A stretch of DNA of 64,000 nt, taken from positions 12,976,001 through 13,040,000 of the forward strand of contig OX621253.1 in the NCBI GenBank assembly GCA_951640165.1. The letters are read 5' to 3'. The translations under genes and the position numbers were made by a program. Position 1 is the stretch's first letter. Every line of letters begins with the position of its first letter. The notes beneath the pieces were generated by a model. That model made no database searches and was not told the origin of the DNA. It saw nothing but the letters and a program-made list of their open reading frames with translations. Of the stretch, positions 22,801-30,869 are shown piece by piece. Origin of the DNA: Pseudoips prasinana. Taxonomy: Eukaryota > Arthropoda > Insecta > Lepidoptera > Nolidae.

Positions 22801-25800
22801 TTTACAGGTCTCCACGAATAAAATCCTGATTATTTAATTAATAATGCGCAGAATAAATATAAACCTATAGAATACGAACCATCTAAATCATTATTATGTT
22901 TTACATAAAACCTTTTTGGAAAAAGTTAAGGCTAAGTACCCGTCTCACTGTTTCAGATTTATTACAAAATATGTCAAAATTAAAAGCTTTGACTTGTTTA
23001 TTCAAACTGTTGCCCGCTCGCCACAGGAATGCGTTCGTGCTAATGCGTTTGTGCTAATGCCAGTATATCTCTGATATGGCTTTATGAGGACTCTTTTTAC
23101 TGGGATCGACAGCTTAACATGCTTTTTGAAGCGGGTGCTGCCTTTTATTTATTTATTTTATGTTTACATGTCTAGGTGTGTATTTTATCAATTGTTTATG
23201 GACCTATGTGGGCAACTGGTTATTATCATATACAATACCCAACTATTGTTACCTAAATTCATAAAGGGAATATGTACGATTGTGCTGTAATAGCCACCAT
23301 ATTGCCGTTTCATATTATTCAGTTCACGTTTGTGATTTGTCTAAGTAACACGCAACTATCGTTTATTATTTAGTTTTTCATAGATCGTCAACATTTTTAC
23401 TGCAATCAATACCCGTATCACAATGCAGTGTGACTTGTGCGAAAACGTTTGTACCGAAGGAGCCCAGTGTAGTTCATGTGAAAAGCACTTTGATTTTGCT
23501 TGTGCAAAAACTACTAAAGCTAAATGGAAGAAACTCGGTGCTGACCAAAGGTCCAATTGGAAATGCTCATCATGCAGTTCCCCACCTCAGTCACCAGCCC
23601 CAGCAAAGGAGCAACGTACACTTCAAAGTATCATGAAGGAGCTAAATTATATAAAACAACGACTTGACGGAATTCCCAGGTTATCTGAAGACATTAAGGC
23701 AATGAAAGAAGATCTCGAAGAATTAAAAATTTCCAGTCAATTCGCTAGTGGAAAAATTTATGAGTTTAAGATCAAACTCGAGAAAGCCGAATCAAACATA
23801 GGCAATGTTCAATCAAGATGTTCAGAGCTCGAGTCTAATGTCAGAGAATTGCGATTACAGATATCCAATAGTGAAAAATGTAACGTTGAGCTTAAAGGGA
23901 TACCCCAGAAAAAGAATGAAAACTTATTCAATATTGTTGATAGCATTCGTACCGAAATAGGTTATGAACTATCAAAAACGCAAATAAATTATTTATCTCG
24001 AGTTCCGTCACATAATGCTAAGGACAAACCTATCATAGCCAGCTTCCTGAACAGATATATTAAAGAAGAATTTATAGCAGCAGCTCGAGCCAAGAAGAGC
24101 TTAAAAGCGGACGCCATAGGTTTTCCAGACTCAACACAAAGAGTTTTCGTTAACGACCACCTGAATGCAGATTCCAAAATTTTACTTAATAAAACCAGAG
24201 ATGTAGCGAAAAGCAGTAATTATAGTTTCGTGTGGGTGAACTATGGAAAAATACATGTTCATAAGAATGAAACATTGCATACATTCAACACACATGAAGA
24301 TTTAAACAAGATTCCTTAATTAACTGCACCTTAAATGTTATTTTTTAATACATTTAACTAACTTTGCATGGACTTTAACACACATAGATTTTAAGTTCTC
24401 GTATTTTATTTTATCTTATATAAAAAATCATTGTCTCTTTTGTCAAAGGTTGACTACTCCGTCCATCACTCATAGATTCTCACATTGCCGTTGCATATGT
24501 ATGCATCGATCTGCTTACATTATAGTAAAAAATCGCTGCCATATAACTATCTCGCTCTTGCCACAGTACTTACCATTGGAGTGTTTCTGTCGGAAAGGGA
24601 AGTCTGATAAAACGTTATACTCATCGTTAGTTCCTAATATACTATTTACTTACCTGCTTAAGAACACTACTGTCATTATTATTATAAATCATCCGCTAAT
24701 ACCGCAACATAATGATGTTCCACTAATATTTGTAGTAAAACTGTGTTTATTTAGCTCTTGGTCAAATGGCATCTGATAATTTCTCTGTTATGCGGGATAA
24801 CAGTGTAAAAGGCAATTTATCTATTTTATACCAAAACGTACGAGGGCTTCGATCTAAAACATCTCAATTTTTTAGAAACTTAAGTCTAACCTCATGATGT
24901 AATAATATTAACGGAGACGTGGTTAGTCGATAGCATTAGTGACTGGGAACTATTTGACAATCGGTGTGTGGTGTGGAGGCGCGACAGGGACTATCGACTT
25001 ACCGATCAAACTCGCGGAGGTGGGGTACTCATTGCGGTAAGGAAAGAATTATCAGGTAATCTACAAAAACATTTCTCGTCTACCGCTGAGGATCTGTGGC
25101 TTAAGCTACCCGCTAATAAATTAAATTCACTATCCGATTCCAATCTATTCATAGGTGTGTTATACCTTTGCAAACAAAACTCAGGCCATTCTTTCTCAGT
25201 TCAATTACAACATTTTCTCTCTAAAGTGGACGACAATTATAGTGAGATAAACTCTAAAATTTTAAGTATTGACTAGCTGTGCCCGCGACTTCGTCCGCGT
25301 GTTAATTAGTTTATTTTGTTTTATTTTTTCAAAAATAAAGGTTTTTTCTAAAATAAAAGTAGCCTAAGTTACTCCGTATTACATCAGCTACCTGCCAATA
25401 AAAGTCTCGTCAAAATCGGTTCAGCCATTTCAGAGATTAGCCGGAACAAACAGACAGACAGACAAAAGTTGTAAAAAAATATTTTGGAGTATGTACCGAA
25501 TATATATTCATATACATGTAGTAAAAATCGGTTATCTCAATATTACAAACAGACACTTCAATTTTATTTATTTGTATAGATTGGCACCTGGAGGTTTCGC
25601 ATAAGGGCGTCGAGGATGCCCTTGATCATTTTTATGTTTCCCTGAGATCAATAATGGATACACATATTCCAAAAATTAAATTAAATAATAAAAGGTGTTT
25701 CCCCATATGGTATACATCGGCTTTAACAAAATGTTTAAAAGAAAAACATAAGTTTTTTAGAAAATTTAAAAATTTTGGGAATTGATGGCACTATGAAACC

Positions 25801-28800
25801 TTTAAGTTGCTGAGGGATAGATGTAAAAGATTGGAGGAGGATTCCTACAATCATTATATTTTGTCAGTGGAAGAATCAATTAAGAAAAACCCTAAAAACT
25901 TTTGGTCATATGTCAAAGCACGTCGGAAATCCTCTATTATACCTGGATCTGTCAGTTATGGTCAATTAATTGCGGACACTGGAGAAGAGATCGGCGACTT
26001 TTTCCTGAAGTACTTCTACTCTACGTTCTTACAACCTTCTCAATCATCAATACCACTATGTACCATACCTTGTAGCGATTATAACTCTATTTCGGACATA
26101 GCCAGTATACATATTAATGTTTTAGATGTGGTCAAGATTCTCAAGACTCTAGACGACCAAGTCAGCCGGTCCAGACCCTATACCCCCTATCGTTCTGATT
26201 AAATGCGCTGATGCGATTGCAACTCCCATAAGTATTCTCTTTAAAAAGTCACTATCCGAGTGTACCGTACCCTTGATATGGAAGTCTGCATTTATCAGCC
26301 CTATACACAAGAGAGGACCAAGATCAGACGTAACTAATTATACACCGGTGTCCAAATTATGTGTTTTGGCTAAGGTATTTGAAAGGATTGTATACAACCA
26401 ATTGTACGCCTCCATAAATTCTAGTTTTAGCAATACTCAGCACGGATTCTTGAAAGGGCGCTCAACCTCCTCTAATTTATTACTGCTAAATGAATTTATA
26501 TCTGAGGCTATGAGTAAGGCAAAGCAGGTCGACGTCGTTTACACAGACTACAGCAAATGTTTTGATCGAATAGACCTCCAGCTGTTAATGTAACTCATCG
26601 GTATAAGAGGAGACCTACTGAGATGGTTCTCATCTTACATATCAAATCGTTCCCAAGCGGTAGTGATAAACAACTACATTTCAAGCTGGGTAACTGTTCC
26701 TAGCGGTGTTCCCCAAGGATCGCTACTGGGACCGTTACTATTTCTGATATTTGTAAACGACGTCGACAAGTGTCTCCAAAGCTCCCAATATTGTGTTTCG
26801 CTGATGATATGAAAATATTTACAGCCGTATCTTCACTTGTTGATGCCATTGCCCTTCAATCAGATCTCACCCGATTGTGCAATTACTGCACTATTAATAA
26901 ATTGGATTTAAATCCCTCAAAGTGTAGAGTCATGACTTACAGTAAGAAAACGAACAACATTCACTTTGACTATACTCTGGAAGGGCATAAACTCCAAAGG
27001 TGTTCGAGTATGCGCGATCTGGGTGTGATACATGACTCTAAATTATTATTTAACGATCATATTGACAGCATTATAAAAAAGGCATCAAAGGCCCTAGGAT
27101 TCGTGATGAGGATGTCAAATAATTTTAAAGAAGCAAAGACTTTCAAGATCCTATGTTGCACATTTGTACGCACCATACTCGAATATGCCAGCCAAGCCTG
27201 GAATCCACGCTATGATACATATATATCGCGTATAGAGAATTTACAGTTGAAATTCTTGAAATATATTTGTTATCGCATTAAATTTAAATACAAATCCGAA
27301 GAATATTTAAAACTATGCGCTAAGTTTCACATCCTCCCTCTATCAACGCGTCGAGAAATAGCCGATATAATTTACTTGCTCAATATCATATCTGAGAAAG
27401 TTGATAGTCCCGAGTTGCTTAGTAAAATTGCTTTTGACCTCCCTACAAAAGTCGTTAGACATTACACCCCTATACATATTCCATCAGTGACAACAAATTA
27501 CCGACAGAACGCATTCCTGTGGCGAGCGGGCAACAGTTTGAATAACCAAGTCAAAGCTTTTAATTTTGACATATTTTGTAATAAATCTGAAACAGTGAGA
27601 CGGGTAGGTACTTAGCCTTTTTCAACTTTTTCCAAAAGGTTTTATGTAAAACATAATAATGATTTAGACGGTTCGTATTCTATAAGTTTATATTTATTCT
27701 GCGCATTATTAATTAAGTAATCAGGATTTTACTCGTGGAGACCTGTTAATGGCTTTCTGCTGCCTATGAATATATCATAAACATTGTGTTGATAAATGCT
27801 GTTGGCCTTCCTAAGAAAATAAATAAATAAATAATACGGCCGCAAATATTAAAATTTTTATTAATAGGTTTGTGCTAAATTTACCCTCCAAGAGTTCTAA
27901 GAATTGTCTAACTTATAAGTAAGTCATTATTTTCGCATTCTTTTTGCATGTTACGGCCGTATAGTAGTAATTTTAGTAAATTATTTCTGGATTATATAAC
28001 CTTAACATCCAAATAGAATGCGAAAATGATTGCCACAGTGACGTTTTCCTGAAATATCTAATTTTCAGTGATCATAACATAATTATTAGTAATAATAATT
28101 GCCTGCCAATTATTCACACATGGCCATCTGATCCCAAATTAAGCAGAGCTTATACTACGGAAATCAGATAACTGATATATGTACTTCATAATATACTACT
28201 TTTCTTTTGTGAATACATACTTGATAATTATACTCGGACTCCCCACAAAGAGACATGTTCACGCACACAAATATTTGTCCTGGATGGGTTTATTTGTTAC
28301 TAAGTGTGCATCTACTTTGATAAGCTTGCCTTTCACGCAGCGGGTCGTAGGTCGAACCTACGACCCGCTGCGTGAAAGGCAAGCTTTACCAGCCACTCCA
28401 ATAGACTGTCAAATGGACTGTTGTTTAGAGTATTTGCCAGTGTCAAGTAATTTGATACATACAAGTAATTAAGTCAAAACTCATTTAAAGTCTGTCATAG
28501 TCAAGCCAAAATCCTATCCCAGTAAATTGTTGAGACTTTACAGGCTGCTATGGAATTTTGAAGTTAACACGGAATATCATTTTTTTTTTAAATTATCTAG
28601 TCATGGCAATATTCAACTGCTATTAAAAATGTTCTGGTCTGTTTAATACTTGTTATTAGGTGATAGTAGTAACGGATAATGGTTGTAGCGAAGTTTAACG
28701 TTCAAGTCAAAGTTGGCTACGATCCCCACCCGGGACAAATCATTGTGCATTGCACAATGATTTGTCCCGGGAAAATCAATATTTTTTAAATATTCTTCTT

Positions 28801-30574
28801 CACGCCAAAACTACACCACACACGACTGACGTCATTAGTATGTAAAGAAACAAAGGTTGGACGTTCAGGGAGTATGGCGTTTACTTTAGAGGACTGGTGG
28901 AAAACGTCCCAAACAATCCACGTTAATACAAAAAGTCTGATGTTGGCTAAAATTTAAAAATAATGGAGACGAAGCGATTTCGACTGATTAAATAGATTTT
29001 GATTTACAAGATATTTTATGCTATTATACAACAAAAGTTTTTAACAAACTCGAATTTGTACAACTTCTTTACAATATCATATTCCAGAAACGATTTAGTT
29101 AATACAACAAAATTGTTTACAGAGGCGCGTATCCATGGTGTGGGCTACTACTCATTCAGTACGGATGAAACCGAGCGTCAGAAACAAATGGAAGAGCTCA
29201 TAAAGCGCCGCCAGGAGACGTTGAAAGCCCAGGAACAAGCAGAGCAGGTTCGTAAGAAGAGAGATGAGATGATGGCGGCCAGAGTTGCCGCAGCCAGGGC
29301 CAGACAACGTGCAAGAGCTGGCCTCCCACCTGAAGAACCAGCTAAAGGTAACCTTGTCTACTTTTTATTATAAAAATCATCAGTTTTATCCTCCGTTATA
29401 GCCGCTTAATCTTTGTAGTATTTTTCTGTGTAAATTGACGTCTAATAATGACATTGAAACTATTTTGCCTTTTCCAGAAAATCAAAAAGACTTCACCACA
29501 TGTCTATTAGAATTCTTGACGCAGCATAAAAATGAAGCAGATGCAAAAGCTAAGGAAAAAGAAGATAAGATTAAAGAGGAAAAAGAAAAGGAAAGACAGA
29601 AGCTACGGGAAGCATACATACGTGAATGGGATTTAGGTAAAGAAGGAGTCGATGATAAGGTTAAGAAATTCAGAGAAATGACGCAAGAAGAATATGTTGA
29701 ACAACAGAGAGGCAAAAGAATAGATGAATTTGCGCCCCCACAAACTTCCACTTCAGGAAACGCTAATATGTTTGATGAGTATGGAAGAAGGTTGGGCGTA
29801 GATAATGTGCCTGCCGCTAAAACTTGGGCTGAAGTAAGACCGAGAGTAATCACACCGCCACCTCCTTATATAGGAGATTTAACTGATCATAAACAACAAG
29901 GATTATATTTTACATCTAAAAAGAGTCACGAAAATAAAAATTATACGAACTTTGTCAAAGCCCAAGAACCATCTCCTAATGTTGTTGAATCAGATTACGC
30001 TGATGATAATAAAAGAACAGAAAATAAAAGGTATGGTCACGGAAGCAATAGTGCAGGTGTACCACATATAATATCTAAAAAGAGCGAAAATATAGCTAAA
30101 TATAGTAATTTTGTTAAACCGACACCCATTATAAATACGATGGACTCAGTTGATGTAGATGTAAGTGCGAGGATTGAAAATATACCAACAAAGAAAAGTC
30201 ATGAAAGCACTAGTGATGACAAATCGTCTCTAAGAATGCCTAAAAAGATTGAGAAATCCGTTAAATTTAGGAATTTCGTCAAACCAACACCTATTGTTGA
30301 TGAGATTGGTTTAGATTATAAGGACGAAAGAGAATGTATACAAGATAATAACAATAGCCGGAATGATAAAAGAACTCATGAAAGTAATAGTGTCGAAGTA
30401 GCCCCTCCTCCGACATTTGAATATTATGGCCCGGTATTGAAACAACCAAAGTTTAACGTTAAGAATCCTTTTGAATCAGATATTAGAGAAGCATATGCTC
30501 AAGGTATCAAAAGTCTAGAAGCAAAACCTAGTAATCGACAGTTGTCGAAACAATATGACTTTTGTCTCGACTAA
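13895..30574 (+). CDS. CCDC174: CCDC174 orthologue (coiled-coil domain protein 174)
   Basis: Seven exons with phase-consistent GT-AG junctions: 13895-13939, 15594-15796, 19194-19385, 20223-20364, 22507-22654, 29123-29347 and 29478-30574, together 684 codons including stop. Family landmarks in order: LFSLKAELLRKQEE near the N-terminus; KKAELYEHLADSAGN...RFLVDFKTK; EDEWAEFTDCLGRTRKC (exons 3-4); LREKWEEKEQEL...HYQDLLFDEARIHGVGYYSFS (exons 5-6); a Lys/Arg/Glu coiled coil; then IREWDLGKEGVD and RIDEFAPP. CCDC174 is a nuclear protein associated with the exon-junction complex factor EIF4A3 in vertebrates; its role here is inferred from homology. The last third of exon 7 is poorly conserved and has FVKPTPI-type repeats. 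Introns 2, 4 and 5 are enlarged by transposons (mariner, SINEs, LINE). Confidence 0.93.
14412..14551. mobile_element. Short TIR element (MITE P), copy 1
   Basis: Terminal inverted repeats begin gtacagacgccagcacatc; the other end reads gatgcgctggtgtctgtac. The inner arm tctgtcaaa matches between ends. The same element is at 47832-47977. It lies in CCDC174 intron 1. Confidence 0.75.
15255..15520 (-). mobile_element. tRNA-derived SINE family B, copy 2
   Basis: Inverted counterpart of 9861-10135. Read on the minus strand it gives tgacggtcactgtagcctag, a B-box ggttcgaatcc and the same body and tail. It ends 73 bp before the 3' splice site of CCDC174 exon 2. Confidence 0.85.
15831..16406. mobile_element. 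GC-rich TIR element (MITE G), unit 1
   Basis: Bounded by inverted repeats aaggtccaaccacaccaaac and gtttggtgtggttggacct (extending to ~37 bp with few mismatches). The interior is strongly GC-rich with degenerate ~20-bp iterations of 'cgcatgcgttcggataccg' type. Short open frames inside are an artefact of this repetition. A 130-bp AT-rich core (about 16085-16220) is present only in this unit. Located in CCDC174 intron 2. Confidence 0.75.
16407..16850. mobile_element. GC-rich TIR element (MITE G), unit 2
   Basis: Direct neighbour of unit 1, in the same orientation, with the same TIRs and interior but lacking the ~130-bp core. The two units abut within 2 bp (ggacct|ca|aaggtcc), so they are either a nested/tandem insertion or a recombination duplication. 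Confidence 0.75.
17182..17228. repeat. Perfect hairpin, 19-bp arms, 9-nt loop
   Basis: ctgtttcactgcagaagaa at 17182-17200 is exactly complementary to 17210-17228. Located in CCDC174 intron 2. Confidence 0.9.
17311..17346. repeat. Perfect hairpin, 16-bp arms, 4-nt loop
   Basis: cagacatctgttatgc at 17311-17326 pairs with 17331-17346 around tggt. It lies 83 bp from the previous hairpin. Confidence 0.9.
17405..18686 (+). mobile_element. Complete mariner element
   Basis: 1,282 bp flanked by TA target duplications (17403-17404 and 18687-18688). Terminal inverted repeats are 25 bp and identical (begin GGTCTTTACCTATGAAATTG). It encloses one uninterrupted transposase gene. Inserted in CCDC174 intron 2 in the sense orientation. 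The perfect TIRs and open frame indicate a young copy. Confidence 0.95.
17592..18611 (+). CDS. mariner transposase (DD34D)
   Basis: 339 residues from the ATG at 17592; an in-frame ATG 39 bp upstream is possible, but MDTLKIRVIMEYEYRRG fits the usual mariner N-terminus better. Two helix-turn-helix regions fill about 1-110 (paired-like N-terminal half, GRPKTL linker). WVPHEL is at 114-119. The catalytic triad is complete: D151 in CDEKW, D243 in LHDNARPH and D278 in YSPDLAPTDY, with 34 residues between the last two, the mariner signature. The enzyme excises and inserts the element at TA dinucleotides. No stop, frameshift or missing key residue is visible, so it could be active. Expression would need its own promoter or read-through from CCDC174. 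Confidence 0.95.
   Translation: MDTLKIRVIMEYEYRRGSNAAQAARNINNVYGANTTNQRTTCYWFARFRSGNFDLKNEPRGRPKTLVDNDELKAVVEADDTQSTAELAAAFDVSVKTILVHLRQIGKVKKLDKWVPHELNDRQREVRVETCLALLNRHTNEGILNRIVTCDEKWILFDNRKRSASWLDPGSAPKQCPKRKLTPRKVMVTVWWSSAGVIHHSFLPNGVSITADVYCEELSTMMEKLAHLQPALVNRSSPLLLHDNARPHTAQQTVSKLQELGLEALRHPPYSPDLAPTDYYFFQNLDNFLAGKKFNTREAVQNAFEEFVASRPADFFKKGINKLPLRWQRCIDCMGDYFD
19822..20052 (+). mobile_element. tRNA-derived SINE family C, copy 2
   Basis: Uninterrupted but diverged: ggttgtgggttcaattcccacccaggaca, then gtgtgcattaacatg, then catagtacaagctctgttta and a tail (atatcattatta). It shows the empty site (cccacccaggaca) used by MITE M1 in other copies. In CCDC174 intron 3. Confidence 0.7.
21060..21436 (-). 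mobile_element. tRNA-derived SINE family A, copy 1
   Basis: Minus-strand SINE: tRNA-like head (ctgactgcctcgttggtctt, B-box gggttcaaatccc), body with a forward-strand tract ccgatgggacgcct, and a 3' (atg)n tail at 21060-21072. It pairs with the opposite-facing copy at 22041-22428. In CCDC174 intron 4. Confidence 0.85.
21464..21773 (+). repeat. Lepidoptera-type 'ctagctgtgcccc' interspersed repeat, copy 2
   Basis: Same structure as 264-593, from actagctgtgccccgcggtt to atgtatagatat. It sits between the two SINE-A copies in CCDC174 intron 4. Confidence 0.75.
22041..22428 (+). mobile_element. tRNA-derived SINE family A, copy 2
   Basis: Head tgactgcctcgttggtctaa gives the A-box, ggttcaaatcc the B-box (about 22098-22108). 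The body ends ctaggaggacc followed by an AT-rich tail. It is in inverted orientation to 21060-21436. It ends about 80 bp before CCDC174 exon 5. Confidence 0.88.
22722..23036 (-). mobile_element. 5'-truncated LINE copy (3' end only), inverted
   Basis: Nearly identical to the complement of 27505-27833, the end of ORF2 plus 3' UTR of the neighbouring long LINE. Its A-rich 3' tail lies at the left (tatttaattattttctt). It is therefore a separate short insertion in opposite orientation. In CCDC174 intron 5. Confidence 0.85.
23423..24319 (+). CDS. LINE ORF1 protein with PHD-type zinc finger
   Basis: 298 residues, uninterrupted. The N-terminal Cys/His pattern CDLCENVC...CSSCEKHFDFAC...WKCSSC (residues 4-51) is a PHD-like finger. 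Residues about 70-160 form a coiled coil (LKISSQFASGKIYEFKIKLEK). The C-terminal half is an RNA-binding ORF1-type domain (VELKGIPQKKNENLFNIVDSI). Such ORF1 proteins coat LINE RNA and act as chaperones. The frame is open although ORF2 of the same copy is broken. Confidence 0.85.
   Translation: MQCDLCENVCTEGAQCSSCEKHFDFACAKTTKAKWKKLGADQRSNWKCSSCSSPPQSPAPAKEQRTLQSIMKELNYIKQRLDGIPRLSEDIKAMKEDLEELKISSQFASGKIYEFKIKLEKAESNIGNVQSRCSELESNVRELRLQISNSEKCNVELKGIPQKKNENLFNIVDSIRTEIGYELSKTQINYLSRVPSHNAKDKPIIASFLNRYIKEEFIAAARAKKSLKADAIGFPDSTQRVFVNDHLNADSKILLNKTRDVAKSSNYSFVWVNYGKIHVHKNETLHTFNTHEDLNKIP
24780..27615 (+). pseudogene. LINE ORF2 (endonuclease-reverse transcriptase), broken
   Basis: Endonuclease start LSILYQNVRGLRSKTSQF near 24810, a frameshift near 24895, then ILTETWLVDS and GGGVLIAVRKEL. 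A repeat interrupts it at 25273-25581, after which the frame resumes (WHLEVSHKGVEDALDHFYVS). Further damage: a stop near 25782, a frameshift near 26165, an in-frame stop at 26591-26593 and a frameshift near 26775. RT motifs remain legible: SAFISPIHKRG, QHGFLKGRSTSSNLLL, VVYTDYSKCFDRID, SGVPQGSLLGPLLFLIF and intact FADDMKIF. The C-terminal region ends AFNFDIFCNKSETVRR. Confidence 0.9.
25273..25581 (+). repeat. 'ctagctgtgcccg' repeat inserted in LINE ORF2
   Basis: Head ctagctgtgcccgcgacttc, centre aaaatcggttcagccatttc, then agattagccggaacaaacag and tail tttatttgtatagat. It splits the LINE ORF2 (…ILSID | WHLEV…) with a short attg duplication. It is a relative of the repeats at 264 and 21464 with a different body. 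Confidence 0.8.
28100..28400 (-). mobile_element. tRNA-derived SINE family C, copy 3 (rearranged)
   Basis: Minus-strand SINE-C: ...gtcctggatggg, ttcacgcacacaaatatttg, tactacggaaatcagataac, and tggccatctgatcccaaatt near the tail. Its tRNA-like end is disrupted: a ~28-nt foreign patch (28298-28325) and a 31-bp palindrome (28322-28386) replace the normal B-box sequence. In CCDC174 intron 5. Confidence 0.7.
28322..28386. repeat. Perfect hairpin, 31-bp arms, 3-nt loop
   Basis: 28322-28352 (begins aagcttgcctttcacgcagc) is exactly complementary to 28356-28386 around cga. The arms are SINE-C head sequence duplicated in inverse order. Confidence 0.95.
28729..28771. repeat. Perfect hairpin, 21-bp arms, 1-nt loop
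   Basis: cccgggacaaatcattgtgc at 28729 onward pairs with 28751-28771 around a single t. The left arm and its flank (gatccccacccgggacaaat) look like SINE-C sequence (cccacccaggaca). Confidence 0.93.
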
Positions 30575-30579
30575 TATAA

Positions 30580-30624
30580 TACATTGTGATTAGGTATGTT
30601 ATAAACATACCTAATCACAATGTA
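30580..30624 (+). promoter_or_regulatory. 3' UTR hairpin of CCDC174, 21-bp perfect arms
   Basis: tacattgtgattaggtatgt (30580 onward) pairs perfectly with 30604-30624 across a 3-nt loop. It starts 5 nt after the CCDC174 stop (30572-30574) and ends 4 nt before the AATAAA at 30629, so about half of the short predicted 3' UTR would be a stable stem. Function unknown. Confidence 0.85.
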
Positions 30625-30628
30625 CGTA

Positions 30629-30634
30629 AATAAA
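30629..30634 (+). terminator. Poly(A) signal of CCDC174
   Basis: AATAAA 55 nt after the stop codon. It is the first such hexamer in the 3' UTR. Confidence 0.65.
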
Positions 30635-30655
30635 ACTTAAAAATGTCTGTGCGTG

Positions 30656-30661
30656 TTTATT
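30656..30661 (-). terminator. Candidate poly(A) signal of the Ly6 gene
   Basis: tttatt on the + strand, i.e. AATAAA on the minus strand, 209 nt after the Ly6 stop and 22 bp beyond the CCDC174 signal. The convergent transcripts would end in the same place or overlap. Confidence 0.45.
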
Positions 30662-30869
30662 TATTGTGCCAATCTCCAATCACAAATGAATAAAATTTAA
30701 ATAAAATTGTTGAACATATTTACAATTTATCTATGCTAATATCACATGGAATGAGCGCTACCAATATTTCTACATTTAAGTTCTAACAATTAAAGCTTTA
30801 CTTATAGAGATCTTTTAACAATGAGAAATTCGAAAAGGTTTAATTTAAAATTAATTTAATCTTAATAAT

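Larger units (their letters stand above)
23290..27835 (+). mobile_element. Near full-length LINE (jockey/CR1 group) with PHD-finger ORF1
   Basis: Contains an intact ORF1 and a lesioned ORF2 (endonuclease plus reverse transcriptase), and ends in an (aata)n-type tail at 27818-27833. The 5' boundary is approximate. It occupies most of CCDC174 intron 5, in the sense orientation. A 'ctagctgtgcccg' repeat has inserted in ORF2 at 25273. Confidence 0.88.
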
